Source: Candidatus Hydrogenedentota bacterium
GTDB taxonomy: Bacteria; Hydrogenedentota; Hydrogenedentia; Hydrogenedentales; SLHB01
Assembly (NCBI GenBank): GCA_013359265.1
Contig: JABWCD010000021.1
Location: 1 to 64,000, forward strand
Length of the DNA: 64,000 bases
Reading direction: 5' to 3'
The translations under genes and the position numbers were made by a program. Of the stretch, positions 54,941 to 63,437 are shown one piece after another. The notes under the pieces are model-generated. The model was not told where the DNA came from. It saw only the letters and a program-made list of their open reading frames with translations, and searched no databases. Position 1 is the first letter of the stretch. Every line of letters starts with the position of its first letter.

Positions 54941-55324
54941 GTGCGAAAGGCCAGCAAATCTTGGGTGAAAGTCCTGGCAGTGGCGGTGATCCTCGGCGTG
55001 CTTGCGCCGACGTATGTCGCGATTGCGGAAAGTTATGACCCCGACCAGATGATTGTGCCGCCAACGGGTTTCGAGAAGCGGCTGACCAAGCTGGGCCGTG
55101 GGTTGTCGAACGTGTTGTTGGGCTGGGCGGAAATTCCGGTCACGTTCGATAAGAAACTGAAGGAAGGCAAGCCGCTGGGTTACCTTGTCGGCGTGGTGCC
55201 GGTGCTGGGCACGACGCGCGCCGTCCTTCGTACGAGCACGGGCGTGTTCGAGATGTTCACGTTCCCTGTGACGGATCCCGAAGTGAATTTCGAGGCGGTC
55301 CTCGAACCCGCTTACATTTTCTAA
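54941..55324 (+). CDS. TIGR04073-like exosortase-system-associated protein
   Basis: 127 residues. A signal peptide (VKVLAVAVILGVLAPTYVAIA) precedes a short mature domain containing KRLTKLGRGLSNVLLGWAEIP, the hallmark of TIGR04073, and a Gly-rich hydrophobic part (YLVGVVPVLGTTRAVLRTS). These proteins occur in genomes with exosortase/PEP-CTERM sorting, but their role is unknown. GTG 54941 is preceded by AGGGAGGGG. No exosortase gene is in the window. Confidence 0.8.
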   Translation: MRKASKSWVKVLAVAVILGVLAPTYVAIAESYDPDQMIVPPTGFEKRLTKLGRGLSNVLLGWAEIPVTFDKKLKEGKPLGYLVGVVPVLGTTRAVLRTSTGVFEMFTFPVTDPEVNFEAVLEPAYIF

Positions 55325-55462
55325 CAGCGATCGATTTCTGAAGTGCACCAAGCGTTCGCCGCTTGGTGCCTTCTTTTTTGGGGCGCGTCCGTATCCGCGA
55401 ATAGACGCGCGCCGGCGGTTGGTGTACCATTTGCGCGGACGTGTAGTACTTGGGGGGAACGT

Positions 55463-55720
55463 ATGGACTGGACGAAGCAGGGCGCTGCGGTCGTGTCGTC
55501 CGTAGAGTTTACGACGGGGCAGCGCGGAAAGGTCGTTATCGTAGGCCCGCGCGAGAATCCCAAGGGCGCGGTCATTGTAATTGCCGGCCCCGCGGGCGTG
55601 GAGACCCGCTCTGTCGGAGAATACCTGGACCGGTTGAATCCGGCGGCGGTTGCGGAAATCCTGTGCATGCAGGAACGGGCTTTTGGCGCGTCCGGTCTGC
55701 CCAAGGTGCAATTGCCGTGA
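55463..55720 (+). CDS. Hypothetical 85-residue protein coupled to the HDOD gene
   Basis: ATG 55463 follows GGGGGG by about five bases. The product looks like a small beta-rich domain (VVSSVEFTTGQRGKVVIVGP, GAVIVIAGPAGVETRS) and ends in a helix. It overlaps the HDOD gene by GTGA, so the two are translationally coupled and may act together. No family recognised. Confidence 0.65.
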   Translation: MDWTKQGAAVVSSVEFTTGQRGKVVIVGPRENPKGAVIVIAGPAGVETRSVGEYLDRLNPAAVAEILCMQERAFGASGLPKVQLP

Positions 55721-56568
55721 GCGGCAACTATACGATCGAGAAGCTGCTGGACGAGGTCGTCACGTTGCCGAGTCTGCCGACGACGGTTTCGCGGGTGACG
55801 GAACTTATCAACGATCCCGCCTCTAATCTCTCCGACGTAGCCCATGTGATTCAGACGGATCCGGCCCTTGCGCTGAAGACGTTGCGGCTGGTGAATTCGG
55901 CGTACTACGGCGTCGGTCAGCGGGTGGACACGGTCGATCACGCGGTGACGATGCTCGGCATCAAGGTCATCCGCAACCTGGCGTACACGGCGGCAGTGTT
56001 CGAGACATTTCAGCGCGGTTCGAGCGAGCTGCTTCACCATAGTGTGACGACGGGCATCGCGATGCGGTCGCTGATTGAACACTCCGCGTGCCGGGGTATG
56101 ATCGATCCGGACGAGGCGTTCGTATACGGGTTGTTGCACGACGTTGGGAAAATCCTCATCTTCGAGTTTCTGCCGAAGCAGGCGGAAAGCGCGACCCTGA
56201 TGAGTCACGCGCGCAAGCTGCCGGTGTACGAGGCGGAGCGCGCGGTGATTGGCGTCGATCATGCGGAACTCGGGAGCAGGCTGATTGAGAAGTGGGGCCT
56301 TTCGCCGCAGCTTGCGGGGGCCATTGCCGGCCACCACGATTTGAGCCGGTGCGAGGAGCCCGCCCATCGCAAGCTGGCGGCCGCGTTGGGCGTGGCGGAC
56401 TACATCTGCGGGGTGGCGGGTGTGCCCGCGGGGGCGCGCGCGGTGCTGCACATCGACGCGGATCACTGGGCCGCCGCGGGAATCAACAGCCGGACGGTGC
56501 CGATCATTCTGGATCGGTTCTTTGCGTCGCTCGGGTTCGTCGACGAACTGATGCGGTTGGCGTCGTAG
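55717..56568 (+). CDS. HDOD-domain signalling protein
   Basis: 283 residues, nearly all a single HDOD domain, the HD-related output domain lacking most metal ligands. Visible are LPSLPTTVSRVTELINDPAS, IQTDPALALKTLRLVNSAYYG, HAVTMLGIKVIRNLA and the YGLLHDVGKILIFEF region; this HD pair is partly kept, unlike in many HDOD proteins. HDOD proteins take part in stress, cell-cycle or second-messenger control. GTG 55717 was chosen for AAGGTG upstream and the GTGA overlap with the previous gene. Confidence 0.88.
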   Translation: MSGNYTIEKLLDEVVTLPSLPTTVSRVTELINDPASNLSDVAHVIQTDPALALKTLRLVNSAYYGVGQRVDTVDHAVTMLGIKVIRNLAYTAAVFETFQRGSSELLHHSVTTGIAMRSLIEHSACRGMIDPDEAFVYGLLHDVGKILIFEFLPKQAESATLMSHARKLPVYEAERAVIGVDHAELGSRLIEKWGLSPQLAGAIAGHHDLSRCEEPAHRKLAAALGVADYICGVAGVPAGARAVLHIDADHWAAAGINSRTVPIILDRFFASLGFVDELMRLAS

Positions 56569-56699
56569 CCCGGGCCTTTCACGCGAACAGCGAAAACGTG
56601 TACCATCCGTTGCGTCACATGAAGTTCCATAGCTTCCCGTCTATACTGGCCGTTCGCGTGAAAGGTCCTCTCGCCATGCGCTCAAGGTCTTACTCGTGA

Positions 56700-56762
56700 G
56701 CATTTCTCACCGCACCGAAGGATTTTGCATCCACTGCGGCGTCGTGGGGCGGTGAGAAATGC
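56700..56762. repeat. 14-bp perfect inverted repeat before recF
   Basis: GCATTTCTCACCGC (56700-56713) pairs with GCGGTGAGAAATGC (56749-56762) over a 35-base loop. It ends 38 bases before the recF start and has no T run. It could be an RNA stem in the recF leader or a dispersed repeat. Confidence 0.7.
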
Positions 56763-56799
56763 GGGGTAGGCGGCGCCCGGCCGCGCATCTACGCGAAGC

Positions 56800-57873
56800 A
56801 TGCGCCTGATTGAACTTACCTGCGACCACTTCCGATGCCTGCATGGACTGCGCTTCGCGCCGGGGCCGGAAGTAAATGTCATTCGGGGAGACAACGCGCA
56901 GGGGAAGACGTCCATCCTTGAAGCGATGCTGTACGCGGCGACGAGCAAGAGTCACCGCACGAGCGCGGAGTCCGATCTGGTTCAGCGGGGCGAACCGGTG
57001 TTCCGGGTGGGGGCGCGGGTGCAGCGTGCGGCGCGCGAGGTGTCGACGGAGATTGCGTGGTCGCACGGGGCGAAGCGAATCAGGGTGAACGGCGTCAACC
57101 AGACGCGCGTGAGCGATCTGCTCGGCACGATAAACGTCGTAATCTTCTCGCCGGAGGACTCGGACCTTGTGCGCGGATCGGCGTCGAACCGGCGCACGTT
57201 TCTGGACATGGAGCTGTCGCAATTGCACGCGAGCTACCTGCACGCGCTGCAGCGCTACCGCCACGCGATGCGGCAGCGGAACGAACTCCTTCGGCTGCCG
57301 AATTCGGACCCGTCGTTGCTCGAGCCATGGGACGCGCAGTTGGCCGAGCACGGTTCCGTGATCGTACGCGAGCGGCGGCGGTTCATCGACCAGCTTGCGC
57401 CGCTGGCGAAGAGCGCGTACCGCGCACTAGCGGACGGCGAAGAAATGAGTGTGACATATCGTCCCGACGTGAAGGAAGACGTGCCGCTACTCGACGCGAT
57501 CGTGGCGTCGCGAAAGTCCGATGTGCGGCAGGGGGTGACCACGCGCGGGCCGCACCGCGACGACCTCGAGTTTGTCGTGGACGAGAAGGCGGCGCGGCAG
57601 TTCGCGTCGCAGGGTCAACAGAAGACGGCGGGGCTTGCGGTGAAGCTCGCGGAACTCGAATTGATGCGCGAACGCACGGGCGAGTATCCGATCCTGCTGT
57701 TGGACGACGTGTTCGCCGAGTTGGACGCGAACCGGTCGCGTGAAGTGTTGTCGACTATCCCTGCTGAGGTCCAGTGCTTCATTACGACGACGGAGTTTGG
57801 GCTGGGCCGGGAACTCGAGTCGCGCCGGCCGCGGGTGTTCACCGTGGAGAAGGGTGAACTGCGGGACGGGTAG
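56800..57873 (+). CDS. recF: DNA replication and repair protein RecF
   Basis: 357-residue SMC-like ATPase that helps load RecA at gaps. Walker A is RGDNAQGKTS (30-38), the segment RTFLDMELSQLHASYL is typical, the ABC signature is SQGQQKTAGLAVKLAELEL, and Walker B with D-loop reads ILLLDDVFAELDANR. Usually recF sits beside dnaA, dnaN or gyrB near the origin; here neither flank carries these genes. ATG 56800 matches the family start (MRLIELTCDHFRCL). Confidence 0.95.
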   Translation: MRLIELTCDHFRCLHGLRFAPGPEVNVIRGDNAQGKTSILEAMLYAATSKSHRTSAESDLVQRGEPVFRVGARVQRAAREVSTEIAWSHGAKRIRVNGVNQTRVSDLLGTINVVIFSPEDSDLVRGSASNRRTFLDMELSQLHASYLHALQRYRHAMRQRNELLRLPNSDPSLLEPWDAQLAEHGSVIVRERRRFIDQLAPLAKSAYRALADGEEMSVTYRPDVKEDVPLLDAIVASRKSDVRQGVTTRGPHRDDLEFVVDEKAARQFASQGQQKTAGLAVKLAELELMRERTGEYPILLLDDVFAELDANRSREVLSTIPAEVQCFITTTEFGLGRELESRRPRVFTVEKGELRDG

Positions 57874-57916
57874 GGTGTTTCCCAGTTGTCGGTCGCGCGC
57901 GCTTGAGCTTGTGCTG

Positions 57917-57962
57917 GTCATCGCACTCGATTCTTTCGAGTATCGTGTGCGAGTGCGATGAC
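57917..57962. repeat. 13-bp perfect inverted repeat after recF
   Basis: GTCATCGCACTCG (57917-57929) and CGAGTGCGATGAC (57950-57962) with a 20-base loop, 43 bases after recF. No T run; a Rho-dependent end or structural stem is possible. Confidence 0.6.
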
Positions 57963-58020
57963 GATGCACGAGCGCGAGACTGGCGGGGCATCCGATCTCA
58001 AAGCGCTGTAGGGCGCAGAC

Positions 58021-58410
58021 TCAGAACAAGTAGCCAGTGTGCGTGAACATCCACCATGCCGCCGGAACTGTACACAACACGGCGACGACGGCATACGAGA
58101 CGATGGTGCGCCGCCACCGGTGCGAGGCCCACGCGGCAGGCCGAATGCCGAGCGCCAACAGGGGCCATAGTAACAGCCCGGTCAGGCCGACCCACACGGG
58201 AATCATCGCCGGAGAGAGTTCGCCGCCGTCGTAGAACCACCCGTCGAAGCAGATCGCGAGATACAGGGGTATTGCGCGGACGGTCGTGTCAACGAACCAG
58301 AGCAGCGCAAGCCATTTCACGCCAAGCGACAGGATTGTCAAGAGTGGCAACGTGAGGAGTAAGAATAGGCCTAGCGAGGTCCAGCGGACCGTTCTTGGAG
58401 AGGTTGTCAT
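58021..58410 (-). CDS. Small multi-spanning membrane protein
   Basis: 129 residues with about three membrane segments (13-33, LGLFLLLTLPLLTILSLGV; about 70-88; about 103-120). ATG 58410 has GGAAGGAGGG seven bases upstream, an excellent site; an open frame continuing upstream to 58599 is ignored for that reason. No family recognised. Convergent with recF. Confidence 0.75.
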   Translation of the reverse strand: MTTSPRTVRWTSLGLFLLLTLPLLTILSLGVKWLALLWFVDTTVRAIPLYLAICFDGWFYDGGELSPAMIPVWVGLTGLLLWPLLALGIRPAAWASHRWRRTIVSYAVVAVLCTVPAAWWMFTHTGYLF

Positions 58411-58510
58411 AATACGGCCCTCCTTCCACCCAGTATAGCATGCGTTTTGCCGCCCCGAGATTATTCTATGGTATTCTCGGCGCGGGCATGCGAATGGGAG
58501 GGCACGGGGT

Positions 58511-58975
58511 ATGGCGCGATACGGCGGCGAGTATTCCGAAACGTTTACCGTAGATGTCCCTATCGCGGAAGCGAAGGCGCACTTCAGTAATCTCGACAAT
58601 ATTGCGCAGTGTTACGGCGACGTGAAATCGGCGAAGAAGCTGGCCAAACCGGGTACGCTAAAGCTCACGCTGAATCCGAAGACGGAACTGGGGGTGACGT
58701 TCAACGGCGAGCACACGTGCCACTGGGAGTTCGACAACGAGTCCACGCTGAAATGGGTGTCAAACGGCAAGGGCAACATGGTCTCGAAGGGCAAGGCAAT
58801 CTTTACGCCTTCGGGGAAGAAGAAGACCAAGATTGAGTATACCGAGCGAATGGAACTGGACATGGAGGTCGCGTTTTTATTGCGGGCGCTCATTGGTCCG
58901 ATCGTGTCGAAACAGATACGCGACGGGGTGAGAGACTACCTTGAACGCATGCGGGAATTGCTGTCCGAAAAATGA
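58511..58975 (+). CDS. SRPBCC-fold protein
   Basis: 154 residues with the START/Bet v1-like layout: initial strand YSETFTVDVPIAEAKAHFS, an IAQCYGD turn, then antiparallel strands (LGVTFNGEHTCHWEF, KTKIEYTERMELDME) and a long C-terminal helix. Similar proteins are annotated as CoxG-like or polyketide-cyclase-like, with unknown ligands. The start is preceded by GGGAGG and GGGG, and it overlaps the GrpB gene by four bases. Confidence 0.82.
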   Translation: MARYGGEYSETFTVDVPIAEAKAHFSNLDNIAQCYGDVKSAKKLAKPGTLKLTLNPKTELGVTFNGEHTCHWEFDNESTLKWVSNGKGNMVSKGKAIFTPSGKKKTKIEYTERMELDMEVAFLLRALIGPIVSKQIRDGVRDYLERMRELLSEK

Positions 58976-59526
58976 CCAAACCATTCGAGTTGCTTCGGGA
59001 AATCGTAATCGTACCCTTCGACGCATCTTGGGCGGACGAGTACCGCACTATCGCCTCGGCGCTTTCGGGCGTATTCGGCGATGAACTGTTTGCCACGCAT
59101 CATGTCGGCAGCACCGCGATCGCAGGTATGCGCGCAAAGCCGATCATCGATGTCCTGATCGAAGTGCGCGACATTGAGCGCGTGGACGGGTTCGACGATC
59201 GCATGATCGCGCTTGGCTACGAGCCGCGGGGCGAATTCGGCATCGCGGGCCGTCGTTTTTTTGTGAAGTACGAAAACGGTGTTCGCAAGCAGCACGTCCA
59301 CACGTTTCAGCGGGGACACGAAGCGGTCGGATCGCATTTGGATTTCCGGGACTACTTGATGGCGCACCCGGATGTCGCCGGCGCCTACGCACGCCTGAAG
59401 GATGCGCTGGCCGAAGAGTTCAGGGACGACATCGTTGGATACTCCGATGGAAAAGCCGGGTTCATCGCCGATGTAATCGAGCGCGCGAGAGAGGAACGTG
59501 CATCCGTGACGCGGTGGGAATCATGA
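58972..59526 (+). CDS. GrpB-family nucleotidyltransferase-like protein
   Basis: 184 residues. Matches GrpB/UPF0157: IVIVPFDASWADEYRTIASA, HHVGSTAIAGMRAKPIIDV, the aspartate-rich ERVDGFDD stretch, HLDFRDYLMAHPDVA. The GS followed by DxD-like residues indicates a nucleotidyltransferase fold of unknown substrate (some members act in dephospho-CoA kinase fusions). Overlaps both neighbours by ATGA, forming one co-translated set SRPBCC-GrpB-CehA. Confidence 0.88.
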   Translation: MTKPFELLREIVIVPFDASWADEYRTIASALSGVFGDELFATHHVGSTAIAGMRAKPIIDVLIEVRDIERVDGFDDRMIALGYEPRGEFGIAGRRFFVKYENGVRKQHVHTFQRGHEAVGSHLDFRDYLMAHPDVAGAYARLKDALAEEFRDDIVGYSDGKAGFIADVIERAREERASVTRWES

Positions 59527-62099
59527 CGCCGTTTTCAGACGGCCCCATTTCACCACAGTTCCGGCCATTGCGATTGCGGGGAAACGCTGTACTACGTTCG
59601 CTCCAAACGCGTGGCATATCGGAAACAATGGCAAATGCCGTTCCGCATGCCCCGCGCGGCGCCTGCGTGTGCTGGGGCGTCCCCTTTCATGTGTCGCGGC
59701 CGATTCATGCGAGGGACAATCCGGTTCGCGTCGCGCTCGATCCGTTCAAGGCGCGTTGGCTTGTATTCATGCACACGAGCGACGTCGAGCCGCTCGACTG
59801 GAACGCGCACGGGTTCATCTCGCCGATGCGCGGGAATGGGCGGCTGGGCGAGCACGTTGCGACGTACGTGTTGCGCTACGCAGACGGGTCGGAGGCGCGG
59901 CACGCGATTCGGCGTCGGCGGCAAATCGGGATGGTGCAGCGCATGTCGTGGGGGGAAAATTGCACAGAGTGCGTCGTGCACCGCAAGCCGTGTTCGATTC
60001 CGTTGGTAAGCGAGCAAGCGTACGACGCGCCGCGCGGCGACCGCGGATCGTTCTACGGCGTCAGCACGACGCGTGTACAGCAGCCGGATTTTCCGCTGTG
60101 GGCGAACTATCTCTGGGCGTGGGAGAACCCGCACCCGGAGAAGGAGGTCGTGGGGCTGACGGTCGAACCGTGCGGATTCAACGTGATCCTGTCCGGGATT
60201 TCGGCTGGGGTGGTTTCATCGAATCCGCTGCGCTGGGAGGCGCGCAAGAAGTGTGTGCTTCGATTGCCCAAGGGCGTCACGTTTGACCCGAAGATGGACG
60301 CCCATGGACTGTATGGACAAGTACAGATCGACCTCGGACAGGTAATCTCCGCGCAACCACGGTTTATCTATCCGAACGATTCATGGGCGAAATCGTACGA
60401 CAATCAAGTGCCCGCGATTTCGGAACGAGACGTTCTTGTCGAGTACACGGCGCATCCCGACGCGCATTTCCATGTGCTCGGCAAGACCGTGCCCGTGCAA
60501 GCGGCGGCCGCGGGAAGAGTGCCGACATTGTTGACGCCGATCGTGCCGGCGACGAAGCGCGTGACGTTGCGCGTTGTCGAGCGCGCCAGTAAGAGGCCGG
60601 TGCCGGTGAAGCTGCACGTGCACGGCGAGGCGGGGGAATATCTTGCGCCGATCGATCGCCATCGCAATCCGAATACGGGATGGATCGAAGACTACAGCGC
60701 GGACTTCGTGAACCAGAACCTGCACCGGTGCGCGTATATCTCGGGCGAGACGGCGATCGATCTGCCCTTGGGCCGGGTGTACGTCGAGGTGAGCAAGGGG
60801 TTCGAGATTGCGCCCGTACGCATGGTGTTCACGGTCGCTCCGTCAACAAACACCATCACACTCGCAATCGACAAAGTGCTCGACTGGCGCGAGCGCGGGT
60901 GGGTGACGGCGGACACGCACGTACACTTCCTCTCGCCGACAACGGCATTGCTCGAAGGCGAGGCGGAAGGTGTCAACGTCGTCAATCTACTTGCGAGCCA
61001 GTGGGGCGAGTTGATGACAAACGTCGGCGACTTCGACGGCAGGATGACGTGGGGATCAAGGGAAGCCGGCGGCGATGGCGAGTACCTCGTGCGCGTGGGC
61101 ACGGAGAACCGGCAGCACGTGCTGGGGCACATTTCGCTGCTGGGATACACGGGCAACATGATCGTGCCGCTGTGCGTGGGCGGGCCGGACGAATCGGCGT
61201 TGGGCGATCCGGTGAGTGTGTTGATGTCGGAATGGGCGCGGCAGTGCAAGAAACAGGGCGGCCTTGTAATCATGCCGCACTTTCCGAACCCGCGTCTCGA
61301 GAACGCAGCGAACTTGATCAGTGGTGAGATCGACGCCGTCGAGATGACGTCGTGGGGCAACCTCTACGGCGGTATCGATCCCTATTCGTTGTCGGACTGG
61401 TATCGCTATCTGAATTGTGGATATTTCATCCCCGCGGTGGGCGGAACGGACAAGATGACCGCGCTGACGCCGGTCGGCGCAATCCGCACGTACGCGCGCA
61501 TCCCGCGCAACCGTGGGTTCACGTACGCGAACTGGATGGAGGCAATACGCGCGGGTAACACGTTCGTGACGTACGGTCCGTTAATCGAGTTTAGCGTCGA
61601 GGGCAAACCCGCCGGCGCGCGAATCAAGATGAAGCGCAACGGCGGCGCCGTCGATGTCGAGTGGAATGCGGCGAGCGTGACGGCGCCGATGTCGCGCGTA
61701 GACCTCGTCGTGAACGGCGAGATTCGCGAGAGCAAGGCCGTTAATCCGCGGCAGGCGCGCGGCGCGTGGCGTGTGAAGGTCGATCGGTGCTCATGGATCG
61801 CGCTGCTCGTGCGCGGGCATTATCCCGACAAACCGGAGATCGTCGCCGCGCACACATCGCCGGTGATGGTCGAGGTCGCGGGTACGGAATTTTTCTCCGC
61901 GGTCGACGCCGAGACGATGCTCGATCAAATCGAGGGCGCGCTCGCGTATCTCGACACCATCGGCACGCGTGTGGAGACGGCCACGTACAAGCGCATGCGC
62001 ATGATCCTCACCGCCGCGCACCGGAAACTCCACAACGAAATGCACCGGCGCGGCCATGGCCATCACCACACCCACGCGCACGATCACCACAACAAGTGA
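59523..62099 (+). CDS. CehA/McbA-type metallohydrolase with His-rich tail
   Basis: 858 residues. The C-terminal half is a PHP-like hydrolase: DWRERGWVTADTHVHFLSPT starts the metal site, with LGHISLLGYTGN, LVIMPHFPNPRLENA, MTSWGNLYG and GGTDKMTALTPVGAIRTYA following. The first half (about 40-440) is a beta-rich domain unlike known catalytic folds. The protein ends HRRGHGHHHTHAHDHHNK, nine His in the last 18 residues, possibly a metal-loading tail. CehA and McbA split carbamates or amides, but homologues have many unknown substrates. No signal peptide; ATG 59523 overlaps grpB. Confidence 0.85.
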   Translation: MTPFSDGPISPQFRPLRLRGNAVLRSLQTRGISETMANAVPHAPRGACVCWGVPFHVSRPIHARDNPVRVALDPFKARWLVFMHTSDVEPLDWNAHGFISPMRGNGRLGEHVATYVLRYADGSEARHAIRRRRQIGMVQRMSWGENCTECVVHRKPCSIPLVSEQAYDAPRGDRGSFYGVSTTRVQQPDFPLWANYLWAWENPHPEKEVVGLTVEPCGFNVILSGISAGVVSSNPLRWEARKKCVLRLPKGVTFDPKMDAHGLYGQVQIDLGQVISAQPRFIYPNDSWAKSYDNQVPAISERDVLVEYTAHPDAHFHVLGKTVPVQAAAAGRVPTLLTPIVPATKRVTLRVVERASKRPVPVKLHVHGEAGEYLAPIDRHRNPNTGWIEDYSADFVNQNLHRCAYISGETAIDLPLGRVYVEVSKGFEIAPVRMVFTVAPSTNTITLAIDKVLDWRERGWVTADTHVHFLSPTTALLEGEAEGVNVVNLLASQWGELMTNVGDFDGRMTWGSREAGGDGEYLVRVGTENRQHVLGHISLLGYTGNMIVPLCVGGPDESALGDPVSVLMSEWARQCKKQGGLVIMPHFPNPRLENAANLISGEIDAVEMTSWGNLYGGIDPYSLSDWYRYLNCGYFIPAVGGTDKMTALTPVGAIRTYARIPRNRGFTYANWMEAIRAGNTFVTYGPLIEFSVEGKPAGARIKMKRNGGAVDVEWNAASVTAPMSRVDLVVNGEIRESKAVNPRQARGAWRVKVDRCSWIALLVRGHYPDKPEIVAAHTSPVMVEVAGTEFFSAVDAETMLDQIEGALAYLDTIGTRVETATYKRMRMILTAAHRKLHNEMHRRGHGHHHTHAHDHHNK

Positions 62100-62140
62100 A
62101 ACCGGTACGTTGTGGTAGGGTATGAATTGGTTGGCGGACA

Positions 62141-62172
62141 ATTTTGGATTTTTGATTTTGGATTTCGGATTG
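62141..62172. repeat. TTTTGGA heptamer tract, second locus
   Basis: ATTTTGGATTTTTGATTTTG and on: degenerate copies of the heptamer seen at 12252-12496. It lies 42 bases after the CehA-like gene. The rest of 62100-62331 holds only an upstream extension of the next frame. Confidence 0.7.
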
Positions 62173-62331
62173 AAAAGCGGAGACCCTGTAACGGGCGGCG
62201 AGACGAATAGCGCCGTTCGGCATAGCGCCTTGGCGCCTCCAAAGCGCATTCATCTGCTCGTTGGGATGCGCAGCGCCTGGCGCGAGAGGTGCGGTTGTAT
62301 TCAATCCAGAGTCGTGGTTCCGGAATTCAAG

Positions 62332-63255
62332 ATGCATTCCACGCCGTTCTGTCGCAAATGGGCCCAAAGTGTTGCCCTCGTTGCCGCTGTCCTGTTGCTT
62401 GTTGGGTGCGACAGCGCCGTCATTCAAGGCAAGGTATATGACTCGCGCGGCGAGGCGCTCCCGGGGGTTTCGGTGTTGACCGTGGACACGCCGTACGAGG
62501 CGTTGACGAACGGGCGCGGCGAGTATGCCGTGCGGTTCGTGCCGAAAAGGGAATTTCACATCAAGTTTTTCAAGACCGGTTACACGACCGGCGATCTACT
62601 GATACGCGATGTATTGGATGCACGCCCGGTCACGGCGACGCCGATCAGTCTCATTTCGTTGCCGGAAGGGCCGGGCGTATACCTCAGTGACGAGCGCTAT
62701 ACGAAGTACGAGCGCGCGGCGCCCGACAAACCGGTCGAGTTGCGCCGCGTGGCCGACGAGAGCACTGTGTTCGGCACGCACCGGCAACCGTACGAGACGC
62801 TCGACCGCAGTCCGTTCATCGTGGTGTATCGCGGATTCACGATTCCGCGGTACGGCATCAAGATGAACCGGCTCGAAGAGGCGGAGGTGAAGCGGCCTGA
62901 CGGCATCTCCGGCAAGGAAGGGTTGAAAGCGTGGGTGCGGTCCGGCGAGGTGCCAATCGACGTTTCGGTCGTCGACGTTGGGCAGGCGCAACTGCTTCGC
63001 ATCAGTTACGCCGGCGAGTTGGGGCTCGGCGCATACGCCGTGCAATGGGGCGCGCTGGACGGCGATCTAACCGCGGAAGAACCGCGCATTTTTTGTTTTC
63101 GCGTCGTTGAGACGTTGACACCGCCGCCGGACCTTGCAAAGCCAGCGACCGACGACGCTGCACCGGGCGACGCGCCGAAGACGAAGCCCGCACCGGACGA
63201 TGTGCCGGAGATAAATGAGGCGCCATCCGGTCCCGCGGAGGATGCCGAACTGTAG
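62332..63255 (+). CDS. Lipoprotein with a carboxypeptidase-regulatory-like domain
   Basis: 307 residues. The signal ends LVAAVLLLVGCDSA, a good lipobox. The next 80 residues (VIQGKVYDSRGEALPGVSVL, GRGEYAVRFVP) form a carboxypeptidase regulatory-like/transthyretin-type sandwich as in many surface lipoproteins. The central part is unassigned. The C-terminus is an acidic Ala/Pro-rich tail. ATG 62332 gives the full signal; a longer frame from 62122 is rejected. Function unknown. Confidence 0.8.
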   Translation: MHSTPFCRKWAQSVALVAAVLLLVGCDSAVIQGKVYDSRGEALPGVSVLTVDTPYEALTNGRGEYAVRFVPKREFHIKFFKTGYTTGDLLIRDVLDARPVTATPISLISLPEGPGVYLSDERYTKYERAAPDKPVELRRVADESTVFGTHRQPYETLDRSPFIVVYRGFTIPRYGIKMNRLEEAEVKRPDGISGKEGLKAWVRSGEVPIDVSVVDVGQAQLLRISYAGELGLGAYAVQWGALDGDLTAEEPRIFCFRVVETLTPPPDLAKPATDDAAPGDAPKTKPAPDDVPEINEAPSGPAEDAEL

Positions 63256-63437
63256 CGGGCGAGTTCGCCGCGCGCGGCTTGCATACGTCGTCGCGCAGCC
63301 GATACCCTACGTCACATCATTCATGAACAACGGAACGCGTTATGACTGTCGGCGGCGCAGCCGATACGAATGACGTTCCAACCTCGGCGCGCCAACGTGT
63401 CTTAGCAAGGAAGTGCAATTTTGATCGGAATTATCGT

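Noticed and set aside
55450-55716. N-terminal extension of the HDOD protein
   Set aside because: That part of the frame overlaps the 85-residue gene, which has its own ribosome-binding site, and the GTG 55717 start fits the domain boundary.
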